Below, piece after piece: positions 1-8,796 of a DNA stretch of 64,000 nucleotides. Location of the stretch: contig NZ_JAIVKJ010000001.1 in assembly GCF_020524885.1 (NCBI RefSeq), forward strand, positions 1,550,001-1,614,000. Reading direction: 5' to 3'. This stretch comes from Microbulbifer elongatus. GTDB lineage: Bacteria; Pseudomonadota; Gammaproteobacteria; Pseudomonadales; Cellvibrionaceae. The notes under the pieces were generated by a model. It was not told the DNA's origin and did not search any database. It worked only from the letters and a program-made list of their open reading frames with translations. The stretch's first letter is position 1. Each line of letters begins with the position of its first letter. Made by a program: the position numbers and the translations under genes.

Positions 1-1209
1 ACCTTCCACATAAATGTAAATCAGGTAAGCGGCCCACAGGGTCGCAATAACCCGGAGGGTCGCGATCAGACGATCTCCATCCACCGCGAAAAAACGACTG
101 GCCATGCCCTCGGTATTGCTCGAATAGGGTTCGTAGGCAGGTACAGTTTGCTGTTCAGCTGATTCGTGGCCATCAATGGATGTGCGCAGCGATAACAGTT
201 CGCGCGTTATCCTGTCGAGTTCCCGGAGCTGGCGGCGAACCACCGCGAAACTTCCGGCGTCGTAAAACGACAGCGAATCCACAGCTGGTTTTTCCACGCT
301 CAAGGTCAGTGGCTCTTCGTCTGCGCCTTCAAAGGACGTTTTCGGGGGCGCCAAGAGCGCGCCAAAGCGCTGCTGAATCGTCAGGTCAAACCCAGGTAAT
401 GAAGGAATTAGCGTTTTTATTCGCTGCAGGGCCTGCCCCGGTGCGAGTAAGGCCAGCTGTTCAAGGCATTCGGTCAGGGCCTCGCAACGGGCAAGGTACT
501 GCTTCCAAGTATTGCGTGCTTCCCAGACGTCGTAGCTGTCTGCGATTGCCGCTTCGAGGAGGCTCCTCAGATTTCGATGGGCCGCAGCCAGTTCTCCGGC
601 AAGCGCGGTTGTGTCTGCGATATCTAGTACGCCTTGTTGTGCCGAAATAATTTTCTGGTGAAGCGCGCGCTGTTTCTGGTGCAGCGCTGCAAGGGTGTCG
701 CGGAATTTGTCGCCGCTATGACTTGGCCATAACAGTATGGCTACCAGGCTGTAAACCAGTACTCCGAGACCGGTTTGCTGCGCACGCAATACCGCGGTTT
801 CAAATGCACCGCCCTGTGACGTTGCGGCGCCCACGCAAATAATGACACTGACAAATCCGCAGACCTGCCAGAAATAGGCGCGCGACGATCCCAGTGCCAG
901 ATAGGTGCAGCAACCCACCCACATAGAGAGTGCTGCCATGAATAGCCATCGATCCTGAGGAAAGAGCCCCACCAGTACCAATGCCACGACCGCAGCGACC
1001 AAGGTGCCGAGCATGCGCATCAATCCCTTGTTCAGGGATAGGCCGAGGGAGTCCAAGCTGACCAGCGCCACGGCCAGCCCCGCCCACATAGGTTTGTCCC
1101 AGTTGGCCTGAAGAGCGATCCAGTAGGTCAACACCAGCGCCAGTGCTGTTTTCAGGGCCTCGCGTGTGGCCCTGGATTTTAATGCCGGAAAAATCACTAA
1201 GGGGGGCAT
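1..1209 (-). CDS. FUSC-family inner membrane protein (aromatic acid / fusaric acid resistance exporter type), 3' end outside window
   Basis: The minus-strand frame stays open from an ATG at 1209 to the window edge (403 codons), so the C-terminus is missing. The N-terminal third is strongly hydrophobic, with several membrane segments (about residues 10-150, including LTYWIALQANWDKPMWAG near residue 24). A soluble helical stretch follows, and a further hydrophobic segment (TLRVIATLWAAYLIYIYVEG) begins near the edge. This is the two-half layout of the FUSC family, proposed to export aromatic acids or other toxic compounds. The ATG lies two bases after the stop of the upstream antiporter gene, so the two are probably co-transcribed and translationally coupled. 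Substrate cannot be told from sequence. Confidence 0.8.
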   Translation of the reverse strand, partial: MPPLVIFPALKSRATREALKTALALVLTYWIALQANWDKPMWAGLAVALVSLDSLGLSLNKGLMRMLGTLVAAVVALVLVGLFPQDRWLFMAALSMWVGCCTYLALGSSRAYFWQVCGFVSVIICVGAATSQGGAFETAVLRAQQTGLGVLVYSLVAILLWPSHSGDKFRDTLAALHQKQRALHQKIISAQQGVLDIADTTALAGELAAAHRNLRSLLEAAIADSYDVWEARNTWKQYLARCEALTECLEQLALLAPGQALQRIKTLIPSLPGFDLTIQQRFGALLAPPKTSFEGADEEPLTLSVEKPAVDSLSFYDAGSFAVVRRQLRELDRITRELLSLRTSIDGHESAEQQTVPAYEPYSSNTEGMASRFFAVDGDRLIATLRVIATLWAAYLIYIYVEG

Positions 1210-1211
1210 CG

Positions 1212-2429
1212 CTAAGGCGCTGCGCCGCCAGATGGAGCGTCATCTCGCCCCAGGCGCGTGGCAAAGGGGTTGGCGGTGATTCCGTGCGCGATCACACTCA
1301 GCAGGATGGTGACCGTTACCGTTAGCGTCAGCGTGTCATTTCCCGGCAGGTGCTGATCCATCACTATCACGCCGAATACAATACTCGCGAGCCCACGAGG
1401 GCCAAACCAGCCTATAAACATCTTTTCGCGCAGGTTCGCTCCGGTTCCCGCAAGGCACAAATACACCGGCACTATCCTGATCACCGTCAGACTCATGATG
1501 GCGTACAGCACAACTTCCCAGTTTAACTGGGGTAGGGCTTTGCTCACCACGCCAGCCCCGAAGGCGACCCAGGTCAGCAATGCCAGCACCTCCCCGGTAC
1601 CTTCGGCCGCTATCAGTAGTTCATTTTTTTCCGCTTGCGCCAGTCGTCCGAACAGTAATCCACCACTGAATGCGGCGATAAAGCCACTGCCACCCAGCCA
1701 CTGAGCCGCGGCGAAACAGCTCAGTGCCATGGTAATCACCGGCAACTGTTGCCACGTATCGATAATCCAGCCGCGGTGCGCGGCAGCGCGCAGAATTGTG
1801 GTCAACAGCGCGGTCAAACCGACACCCACCAAGACGCCGATACCCAATTCCTCCAGTACCAGCTTGAGCGCCAGCCCGCCAGAGGCCTCTGTGGTGGTTT
1901 GCCCGGTGGCCAGCGCCAGAAACACGTAGAGAATGGGTACACAGATGCCGTCATTCAGACCACTCTCGGCATTCAGCCCCTGGCGGATATAAGCCGGCAC
2001 CACCGGATTGGAAACGACGGCTTTTCCCAGTGCAGCATCCGTGGGCGCCAGCATGATCGCAAGCACGGCAACTTCGAAAAAGGAAAGGTGAGGAAACAGG
2101 AAGACGCCGGACAGGATGCCCAGCGCAATGGTCAGTGGCAGGCCGATCAGTAGCAGGCGCCTCGGCACCGCGATCGTCTGTCGCAACACTTTGAGATCGG
2201 ACTTGGCCGCATCGGAAAACAGGACAAGTGCCAGAGTCAACTCGGCGATCGTACGCAGGTTCTCTGAATCCACTTCGAAACTGAGCAGCCCGAGCCCCCA
2301 GGCCCCAAACGCCAGGCCAAACAGCGTGTATACCAAGGCGCCATTAATTGGCGTGCGATCAGCGCGGCCACTGATAACGCAATATAAAAAAATAAACAGC
2401 GCCAGAATGGTGAGGTCGGTGTAGTTCAT
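1212..2429 (-). CDS. CPA-family cation:proton (Na+/H+) antiporter
   Basis: The 405-residue protein is almost entirely hydrophobic, with about 11-12 membrane segments. The stretch MLAPTDAALGKAVV and the nearby NAESGLNDG motif carry the acidic residues typical of monovalent cation:proton antiporter-1 proteins, where a conserved Asp/Asn pair binds the ion in mid-membrane. There is no long cytoplasmic C-terminal regulatory domain, unlike many NhaP proteins. It is the first gene of a two-gene minus-strand unit with the FUSC-family protein. Its promoter must lie in 2430-2720. A role in Na+/pH homeostasis fits a marine bacterium, but ion specificity (Na+, K+) is not determinable. Confidence 0.82.
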   Translation of the reverse strand: MNYTDLTILALFIFLYCVISGRADRTPINGALVYTLFGLAFGAWGLGLLSFEVDSENLRTIAELTLALVLFSDAAKSDLKVLRQTIAVPRRLLLIGLPLTIALGILSGVFLFPHLSFFEVAVLAIMLAPTDAALGKAVVSNPVVPAYIRQGLNAESGLNDGICVPILYVFLALATGQTTTEASGGLALKLVLEELGIGVLVGVGLTALLTTILRAAAHRGWIIDTWQQLPVITMALSCFAAAQWLGGSGFIAAFSGGLLFGRLAQAEKNELLIAAEGTGEVLALLTWVAFGAGVVSKALPQLNWEVVLYAIMSLTVIRIVPVYLCLAGTGANLREKMFIGWFGPRGLASIVFGVIVMDQHLPGNDTLTLTVTVTILLSVIAHGITANPFATRLGRDDAPSGGAAP

Positions 2430-2713
2430 CGGGCTTTCCCTGTCCTCTATATCCTCTGCAGAAGACGGAAGAAATATGTATCGCCTACAGACTTGGACAG
2501 TAACGAGCTTAGCTCTTTTGGCGATATCGCAGCGATTGCAGGCATTGCACCTTTATGCTGATGGCTTTGATTTTCGAATTGCTTTAAAGGTGGGAATACA
2601 CCTGGCGCACTTATGTTTCATCACATTAAGTACACTGACATGATGGAGCGGTGTAGGGCGCGCAGAATTTTGCTGGTTCGGTTGGGGTTCTCAGCGAAAC
2701 CTTTTCCTGTGAG
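2430..2713. other. Intergenic region upstream of antiporter gene
   Basis: This stretch lies between the antiporter start and the tRNA-Ser tail repeats. I see no convincing gene. It must hold the antiporter promoter on the minus strand, but no clear -35/-10 pair stands out. Confidence 0.4.
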
Positions 2714-2770
2714 ATACAAAAAAGCCCGGCATGAAGCCGGGCTCTTTTATATGGCGGTGGGGCAGGGATT
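2714..2770 (-). repeat. Second copy of tRNA-Ser 3' tail plus terminator (tRNA-tail repeat)
   Basis: These 57 bp repeat 2853-2909 in direct orientation with only two differences, both in the hairpin loop. Read on the minus strand, the copy holds the last ~20 nt of the tRNA-Ser gene (including the encoded CCA), then the spacer and a GC-rich hairpin with a T-run. The start-to-start distance is 139 bp, and weaker similarity (a shared gggttctca) continues outside the 57 bp. The rest of the tRNA is absent, so this is not a second tRNA gene. It resembles the tail repeats downstream of E. coli tyrT. Confidence 0.85.
2724..2750 (-). terminator. Rho-independent terminator of tRNA-tail copy
   Basis: On the minus strand the stem AGCCCGGC/GCCGGGCT with a 5-nt loop is followed by a run of six T. 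It is the second of two nearly identical terminators behind tRNA-Ser. Confidence 0.8.
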
Positions 2771-2859
2771 AGCTTCGCTGTGCTCGCTGGTCTCCGCGGG
2801 CTGTGCCCGCTCCGGCTCGATCAGGGTTCTCATCCAAATCTACCCCAGCACCATACAAA

Positions 2860-2882
2860 AAAGCCCGGCATATAGCCGGGCT
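2860..2882 (-). terminator. Rho-independent terminator of tRNA-Ser
   Basis: On the minus strand an 8-bp stem (2882-2875 with 2869-2862) and a 5-nt loop are followed by a T-run at 2862-2857. It starts about 8 nt after the tRNA CCA end. Confidence 0.9.
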
Positions 2883-2890
2883 CTTTTATA

Positions 2891-2978
2891 TGGCGGTGGG
2901 GCAGGGATTCGAACCCTGGGACCTGTTACAGTCAACGGTTTTCAAGACCGCCGCTTTCGACCACTCAGCCACCCCACC
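2891..2978 (-). tRNA. serT-like: tRNA-Ser (anticodon UGA)
   Basis: The minus strand carries a complete class II tRNA of 88 nt with the 3' CCA encoded. The acceptor stem GGTGGGG (2978-2972) pairs with CCCCACC (2901-2895). The anticodon loop CTTGAAA gives UGA, the long variable arm typical of serine tRNAs is present, and the T-loop reads GGTTCGAATCC. It reads UCN codons. A strong promoter precedes it and two terminators follow it. Confidence 0.96.
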
Positions 2979-2992
2979 AAATTGTGCTGCGC

Positions 2993-3020
2993 ATTATACC
3001 GAGCTGTTTTGCGGGTACAA
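2993..3020 (-). promoter_or_regulatory. Sigma70-type promoter of tRNA-Ser
   Basis: On the minus strand there is -35 TTGTAC (3020-3015), a 16-bp spacer and a perfect -10 TATAAT (2998-2993). Expected transcription start is near 2986, about 8 nt before the mature tRNA 5' end. Confidence 0.8.
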
Positions 3021-3102
3021 GTGCGCAGAAACTTTTTTTAGGAACTTCAATGAGTTAGCTGCATTTTTGAGCAGCCAACCCATTTTATCCCCGCTACTCC
3101 TG

Positions 3103-6100
3103 TCAGCCTACTTCGGTGGAGTCGGAGTTGCTTTCAACGCTGGCGCTGCGCTTGGTGCGCGGGTCGTTGGCCGGGCGCTGGAGTGGGCGAGGGCTGTGCT
3201 CGATATTTGCCGGTTGGGCAGTATCGAGCGGGCGCAGTTCGCCAACTTCTGGACGGGCAGTGACGACTTTGAAATCAACCAGAGGCTTCGGGTTGATACG
3301 CGGGTCGTTACTGGCGCGGCCGGGTGTGCGAGTTTTGGGCGCCGTGGCCTTAGTCGCAGGCGCGCTCGCTTCAGCTTCACTCTGCGGCGCTTCTTCGTTG
3401 GAGGCCTCGATGCTGGTGTCAGCAACGGCAGCGGTCTCTGCTGATTGCTCGGTATCACCAGCCAGCTTGGCTGCCACTTCTTCCTGATCTTCCGCGAGGA
3501 AGTCACCTTCCACGTGAGTTTTCTGGGTTTCGGCGGTTTCCTCGGCCTTCACTTCTGCTTCTGGCGCCTGGGCGACATTGGTTTCAGCAGGCGCCTCGGC
3601 CTTGGTCTCTACCGGAGTCTCGGTTGTAGGCTGCTTGGCGGCTTCCTGCTCACCCTGTTCTGCAGTGACTTCCGGTTTGGCGGCCTGAGTCGCTTCCTCC
3701 ACGACGGGGGATTCGGACTCTACTTTTGCCTTCGGTGCTTCTTCGGTGGTGGCTTCTGCCTTCACCTCTGAAGGAACCTGGGCGTCAGCCCACGGCTGCT
3801 TTGCCTTTTCCTGGCTCTTGGCATCGCTTTCGGGTTGTTCGGTCGGCTTTTCAGCCTGCTGCTGTTCAGCTTTTGGCTCAACCTTGGTCACAGGCTTGTC
3901 TTCACGCTTGGCCCGCGGCTTACGCTGCTGCGGCTCGGCGGCTTGCTCGGCCTTCGCAGTCACTTCGCCTTCGGTGCTGGCGGAGGACTCGGACTTTGCC
4001 TGCTGCTCGCTTGCAGCGGTAGTTTCTTCGCCTCTGTCACCACCGCGACGGCCGCGACGACGGGGCTGCGGGCGTCCGCGTACGTTACTCGGGCGACGCG
4101 CGGGCCGCTGATGATCATCACCGGACTCTACCGCTTCCGCCGTGTTGTCGAGGTTGGTGCTTTCAACCTCAGCTGCGGTGGTTTGCGGCTCGTTGCGGCG
4201 ATCACCGCCGCGACGTCTGCGGCTGCGACGCTGACCTTCGCGCTGACCTTCGCGGTTGCTGTCACGAGCGCTGTCGCGTGCACCTTCACGATTGGCATCG
4301 CGGCTCTCGCTGCGGCGCTCTTTCGCTTCGCTGTCGTCACGACGCTTGTCGCCGCGCTTGGAGCGGGTATCGTCCTTGCGCTCATCGCTGCGCTGGTCAT
4401 CGCGACGGCCGCCACGATTTCCACGGCCACGTCCGCGTCCACCGCGCTGGTTGCGGTTGCGTTGCTGCTGGTAGTTCTTACCGCGGCCACGGGTTTTCTT
4501 GTGCTTCTTGTCGGTCTCTTCTTCTTCGCCACTGAACAGGGCGGAGATCGCGCTGACCAGGCGGCTGAACAGTCCGGGTTTGGCTTCTTCTTTCGCCTTG
4601 GCCTTGGGGCTGGGCTTGGCTACAGGAGTCGGTGCCGGCGCGGTGTGCGCAATCTGCTGTACCGCAGGCTGGGCCGGAGCGCGCTGGGGCTCGTCTTCCT
4701 TGTTCTTCTCAACGGACTCTTCGATGGTGCCGGAAATCTTGTAAGAGGTTTCCAGGGTGGTCTCGTCGTCACGCAGGCGCAGAACTTCGAAGTGCGGGGT
4801 TTCCAAATCTGCATTCGGTACAACGACAACACGGGTGTTGTTGCGCGCTTCGATATTGGAGATGGCCTTGCGCTTCTCGTTGAGTAGGTAGGTGGCCACG
4901 TTCACCGGAGTGATCGCGCGGATCTCTGCGCTGCGCTCTTTCTTCGCTTCTTCTTCAACCAGTCGCAGGATGGAGAGGGCGAGGGACTTGGTGCCGCGAA
5001 TGGTGCCCTGGCCGCTACAGCGGGGGCATACGCGGTGGGTGGTTTCGCTCAGGGACGGACGCAGGCGCTGGCGAGACATTTCCAGAAGGCCGAAGCGGGA
5101 GATGCGGCCGACCTGAACGCGGGCGCGGTCCATACCTAGGGCCTTCTCCATGCGCTTTTCTACTTCGCGCTGGCTGGACTTGTTCTGCATGTCGATAAAG
5201 TCGATGACCACCAGGCCACCCATGTCGCGCAGGCGCAGCTGGCGAGCGATTTCGTCCGCGGCTTCCAGGTTGATAGTGCGCGCGGTCTCCTCAATGTCGC
5301 CGCCTTTGGTGGCGCGCGAGGAGTTGATGTCGATGGAGATCAGCGCTTCGGTCACGTCGATAACGATGGAGCCACCGGAGGGCAGTTTCACTTCGCGTTC
5401 GAACGCGGTCTCAATCTGGCTTTCAATCTGGTAGCGGTTGAACAGCGGGATATTGTCGTCGTAGAACTTCACCTTGTTGGCGTAGTTCGGCATTACCTGG
5501 CGGGCAAACTCTGCAGCCAGCTGGTATGCGCCGTTTTCGTCAACGATGACTTCGCCGATGTCATCGCGCATATAGTCGCGAATAGCGCGGATGATGACGT
5601 TGCTTTCCTGGAACAGGAAGTGTGGCGCTTTGGAGTCGTCGGCCTCTTTTTTGATGGCGTCCCACAGCTGCAGCAGGTAGTTGAGATCCCATTGCAGTTC
5701 TTCGCCGCTGCGGCCCACGCCAGCGGTGCGCACGATGATGCCCATGCCGGAAGGCACTTCCACGCTGGAGAGGGCGTCGCGCAGGTCACTGCGTTCGTCA
5801 CCTTCGATGCGACGGGAGATGCCGCCAGCACGTGGGTTGTTCGGCATCAATACCAGGTATCGGCCGGCGAGACTGATAAAGGTGGTCAGTGCCGCACCCT
5901 TGTTGCCGCGCTCTTCTTTGTCGACCTGGACGATCACTTCCATGCCTTCTTTGACCACATCCTTGATCTTGATGCGGCCTTCGATGTCTTTGGGCTGTTT
6001 GAGGAAGTATTCGCGGGAGATTTCTTTCAGCGGCAGGAAGCCATGGCGATCAGCACCGTAGTCAACAAAGGCGGCTTCCAGGGAGGGTTCTACGCGGGTG

Positions 6101-6237
6101 ATTTTACCTTTGTAGATATTGGCTTTTTTCTGTTCGCGGGTGCGATTTTCGATATCCAGGTCGTACAGCCATTGGCCGTCGACCAGTGCAACACGCAGCT
6201 CTTCCGGCTGGGTTGCGTTGATCAGCATTCTCTTCAT
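3103..6237 (-). CDS. rne: Ribonuclease E
   Basis: This essential endoribonuclease starts mRNA decay, matures tRNA and 5S/16S rRNA precursors, and scaffolds the degradosome. I start at the ATG at 6237 (MKRMLINAT, 1044 residues); an in-frame extension to 6588 adds unconserved residues. The catalytic half aligns with E. coli without numbering shift: S1 domain about 35-120, metal-binding Asp303 and Asp346, and the zinc-link Cys404/Cys407 in VCPRCSGQG. From about residue 530 the protein is low-complexity: an Arg/Gly/Asp-rich stretch (many RGRG and RRDD repeats) like RNA-binding scaffold segments, then an Ala/Glu/Lys/Thr-rich acidic tail. rraA, encoding an RNase E inhibitor, is also in this window. 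Confidence 0.97.
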   Translation of the reverse strand: MKRMLINATQPEELRVALVDGQWLYDLDIENRTREQKKANIYKGKITRVEPSLEAAFVDYGADRHGFLPLKEISREYFLKQPKDIEGRIKIKDVVKEGMEVIVQVDKEERGNKGAALTTFISLAGRYLVLMPNNPRAGGISRRIEGDERSDLRDALSSVEVPSGMGIIVRTAGVGRSGEELQWDLNYLLQLWDAIKKEADDSKAPHFLFQESNVIIRAIRDYMRDDIGEVIVDENGAYQLAAEFARQVMPNYANKVKFYDDNIPLFNRYQIESQIETAFEREVKLPSGGSIVIDVTEALISIDINSSRATKGGDIEETARTINLEAADEIARQLRLRDMGGLVVIDFIDMQNKSSQREVEKRMEKALGMDRARVQVGRISRFGLLEMSRQRLRPSLSETTHRVCPRCSGQGTIRGTKSLALSILRLVEEEAKKERSAEIRAITPVNVATYLLNEKRKAISNIEARNNTRVVVVPNADLETPHFEVLRLRDDETTLETSYKISGTIEESVEKNKEDEPQRAPAQPAVQQIAHTAPAPTPVAKPSPKAKAKEEAKPGLFSRLVSAISALFSGEEEETDKKHKKTRGRGKNYQQQRNRNQRGGRGRGRGNRGGRRDDQRSDERKDDTRSKRGDKRRDDSEAKERRSESRDANREGARDSARDSNREGQREGQRRSRRRRGGDRRNEPQTTAAEVESTNLDNTAEAVESGDDHQRPARRPSNVRGRPQPRRRGRRGGDRGEETTAASEQQAKSESSASTEGEVTAKAEQAAEPQQRKPRAKREDKPVTKVEPKAEQQQAEKPTEQPESDAKSQEKAKQPWADAQVPSEVKAEATTEEAPKAKVESESPVVEEATQAAKPEVTAEQGEQEAAKQPTTETPVETKAEAPAETNVAQAPEAEVKAEETAETQKTHVEGDFLAEDQEEVAAKLAGDTEQSAETAAVADTSIEASNEEAPQSEAEASAPATKATAPKTRTPGRASNDPRINPKPLVDFKVVTARPEVGELRPLDTAQPANIEHSPRPLQRPANDPRTKRSASVESNSDSTEVG

Positions 6238-7013
6238 GCGTCTATTTTTTCCTTGCGTTGCGCAAAGGCAAAAACACCGCTGAAGCTCGCAGGCATTGGT
6301 GTTCACGGGGTAGGGGAGGGCGTGCCCTTCAACTATCGCCGTGCAGTAGGCACGCTTTGCAGGGCACCATTTGGGGTCCCTGTGCGTACATACATTATTA
6401 ACTCTGGATACCGCTTCTCGGTCGGGTATCCGCTTCCTGTCAGGCCGGCTCCGCAAAGTTCCCGGGCGGGTCCTGACTGCAGCCCGGTGTGGGGCAGCAT
6501 GGGTTACATCTTTTCCTAGCTCCGGGGCCGGCTCTTGGCTGGGCCCTATGGTCTTGTCTAGTAGTTGCCGGCATTGCGCGTGTGCCACTTTGCATCACTT
6601 GCAGGGGCCGGGGGCCAGTTCGGTCGCTGGCGCAAATTCGCGGAGCGAGATGTAACGAGTAGAGTCTGTTCCAAGCGCTGCGGGCGTCAGCCCGTCTTAC
6701 CTTCGCAATAATCCCGTCTGTTTACGGGGTCGGGTCGGCGAGAGCTTCGGGAATGGCCTCTTGGCCTTTATCCCTGGGCACCATCTTGCGACGTGCTCTT
6801 GAAGAGTCTCACCGACAAAGTTTTGTTGATAACGCGACATTGCGCGCACCGGCCCGACTGGCGGTATTTTCTCGAGAGCGGCACCTGGGTTTTTGTATAG
6901 CAGAAAAACCGTGCACCGCCGAAAACCAGCCCCAATTCAGGCCGGCCGAATATACCACGGTGTTTCTGGGGCATCAATCGGGGCGCTTCAAATGGGGGAG
7001 GCTTGCGGCTATC
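6238..7013. other. rne leader: Long divergent intergenic region between rne and rluC
   Basis: These 776 bp carry no gene I can support. Divergent rne and rluC both read away from it. In E. coli a long structured 5' leader of rne lets RNase E control its own mRNA, and the same gene pair also flanks a long gap in other gammaproteobacteria. A comparable leader is likely here by inference; I did not identify its hairpins. The rne Shine-Dalgarno is AAGGA just before 6237. Confidence 0.55.
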
Positions 7014-8036
7014 ATGCGCCCCATGCGAAGTAGCCCCCCAAACAATCCCCCCAAGTCCGCCGATTCCCGCAGAGATGGCGCCAGTAGTGCGTCTGACAAG
7101 CTAGGGAGTGGCGTCCAGTTTCTTACAGTGCCCGAGGAGCTGGCCGGGCAGCGGATCGACAATTTCCTGCAGGCGCGCCTCAAGGGTGTGCCGCGCTCCA
7201 GAATTTACCGGATTTTGCGTAAAGGCGAGGTACGAGTAAATAAAGGAAGGGTAAAGGCCGAATACCGCCTGAAGGGCGGTGATCAGGTGCGTGTTCCCCC
7301 GATTCGTGTGGCTGAGGAGTCGGCGCCAGCAGTGGCGGGCGAGTCCCTGCGCCGAACCCTGGAGGCGGCCATACTGTATGACGAGGGTGGCTTGCTGGTT
7401 GTGAATAAGCCGGCGGGGCTTGCGGTGCATGGCGGCAGCGGCGTGCGACTGGGGCTGATCGAGGCTTTGCGCCAGATGTATCCCAACAGTCCATTTATGG
7501 AGCTGGTTCACCGCCTGGACCGCGATACCAGTGGCGCGATCCTGGTGGCCCGTAAGCGTTCCGTGCTGCTGCACGTGCAGTCGGAGCTGCGCGCCGGCAA
7601 GATGGGCAAATCTTACCTCGCGCTTGCGGCAGGTAAATGGCCGCGAGGTCAGAAATTGGTCGAGGCGCCGCTGCGCAAAAACACCCTGAAGAGCGGGGAG
7701 CGCATGGTCACCGTGGATGGTGAGGGCAAGCCGTCGACCACGCGCTTCCAGGTGGAAGAGCGCTTCAAGGGGGCGACCCTGGTGGCGGCAGAGCCGGTTA
7801 CCGGTCGTACGCACCAGATCCGGGTGCATGCGCAGTTTGTGGGCTGTCCTCTGGCGGGTGATACCAAGTACGCCACCGATGAGATCAACGGCGCGTTTCG
7901 GGAGTTTGGCCTCAAGCGCCTGTTCCTGCACTCTGCGCGGGTTGGCTGCACCCTGCCAGACGGAACCCGCGTTGATGTTAAGGCGCCTCTGCCATCAGAG
8001 CTCGAGTCGGTACTGGCGGCGCTGCGGAAGGGCTGA
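7014..8036 (+). CDS. rluC: 23S rRNA pseudouridine synthase RluC
   Basis: The enzyme isomerises uridines to pseudouridine in 23S rRNA (955, 2504, 2580 in E. coli). An S4 RNA-binding domain lies at about residues 36-100 (EELAGQRIDNFLQARLKGVP, then RKGEVRVNK). The RluA-type catalytic domain follows, with the HRLDRDTSG motif whose Asp169 is the catalytic residue, and the GRTHQIRVH motif further on. I take the ATG at 7014 (340 residues); the ATG at 7023 is equally possible, and a longer frame back to 6753 adds unconserved sequence. The place opposite rne is the usual one for this gene. Confidence 0.93.
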   Translation: MRPMRSSPPNNPPKSADSRRDGASSASDKLGSGVQFLTVPEELAGQRIDNFLQARLKGVPRSRIYRILRKGEVRVNKGRVKAEYRLKGGDQVRVPPIRVAEESAPAVAGESLRRTLEAAILYDEGGLLVVNKPAGLAVHGGSGVRLGLIEALRQMYPNSPFMELVHRLDRDTSGAILVARKRSVLLHVQSELRAGKMGKSYLALAAGKWPRGQKLVEAPLRKNTLKSGERMVTVDGEGKPSTTRFQVEERFKGATLVAAEPVTGRTHQIRVHAQFVGCPLAGDTKYATDEINGAFREFGLKRLFLHSARVGCTLPDGTRVDVKAPLPSELESVLAALRKG

Positions 8037-8091
8037 AGCGCTTCCCCGCTACTGGTGATTTACGCTAGGTGCAAATAAAGGAAGGTTGGTG

Positions 8092-8736
8092 ATGCTGGTG
8101 ATTCTCGATTGGGATGGCACTGTGTGTAACTCTGAGGCGCGCATCATTTCCTGTATGCAGCGGGCTTCCGACCGCGTGGGGCTACCTGTGCTCGAGCCTG
8201 CTGCGATCGGCAATATCATTGGTCTCGGCCTGCCCGAGGCGATCGCCGAGCTTTTCCCGGAATCCCATAGCGAGCAGCGGCAGCGGCTCAGGGACTTCTA
8301 TGCTGAAGAGTGGATTGCTGCCGCAAAGGAGCCGCTGCCGCTGTTTGATGGTGTGCTGGCAACGCTGGACACGCTGCTGTGCGCGGGTCACCAGTTGGCA
8401 GTAGCTACTGGCAAAAGCCGTCGCGGCTTGAATCGAGAGTTTGCCGACCATGGGCTCGGTCATCTATTCCCTGTGAGTCGCTGCGCGGATGAGACCGCCT
8501 CCAAGCCGAACCCGCTTATGTTGCGGGAGATCCTGGCGGAAACGGGGGTGGATGTGTCCGAGGCTGTCATGGTTGGGGATACGGAGTACGACCTTAGAAT
8601 GGCGTCCGCCATCAACATGGCCGCGGTGGGTGTGAGTTATGGCGTCCACAGTCGTGAGCGCTTAATTGACTGTCGGCCTCATCGAATCATCGATCACTTT
8701 ACTGAATTGCTGCAATGGTCGCCTCTCGTTGCCTGA
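8092..8736 (+). CDS. HAD-superfamily hydrolase, phosphoglycolate phosphatase-like
   Basis: A 214-residue HAD subfamily IA phosphatase. Motif I is DWDGTVCNS near the N-terminus (nucleophile Asp6, acid/base Asp8). A helical cap follows, then motif II (AVATGKS), motif III Lys (SKPNP) and motif IV (GDTEYDLRMA). The start is the ATG at 8092 preceded by AAGGAAGG; GTG or TTG codons 3-6 nt upstream are alternatives. It follows rluC by about 55 bp, as in Pseudomonas, so it is probably in the rluC operon. The substrate is unknown; small phosphorylated metabolites such as phosphoglycolate are typical for this group. Confidence 0.85.
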   Translation: MLVILDWDGTVCNSEARIISCMQRASDRVGLPVLEPAAIGNIIGLGLPEAIAELFPESHSEQRQRLRDFYAEEWIAAAKEPLPLFDGVLATLDTLLCAGHQLAVATGKSRRGLNREFADHGLGHLFPVSRCADETASKPNPLMLREILAETGVDVSEAVMVGDTEYDLRMASAINMAAVGVSYGVHSRERLIDCRPHRIIDHFTELLQWSPLVA

Positions 8737-8796
8737 GGGTGAGCCCTGATTGAGGGCGCCTGACGGATTGCCTTGGGGAGTGAAAAGGGAGTTTTC

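Noticed and set aside
2613..3444. Open frames on the plus strand across the tRNA-Ser region
   Set aside because: They run through the tRNA gene, both terminators and into antisense rne; no sign of a protein family.
3116..6500. Several long open frames on the plus strand across rne
   Set aside because: They are antisense shadows of the GC-rich, low-complexity rne coding sequence; no family resemblance and no ribosome binding sites.
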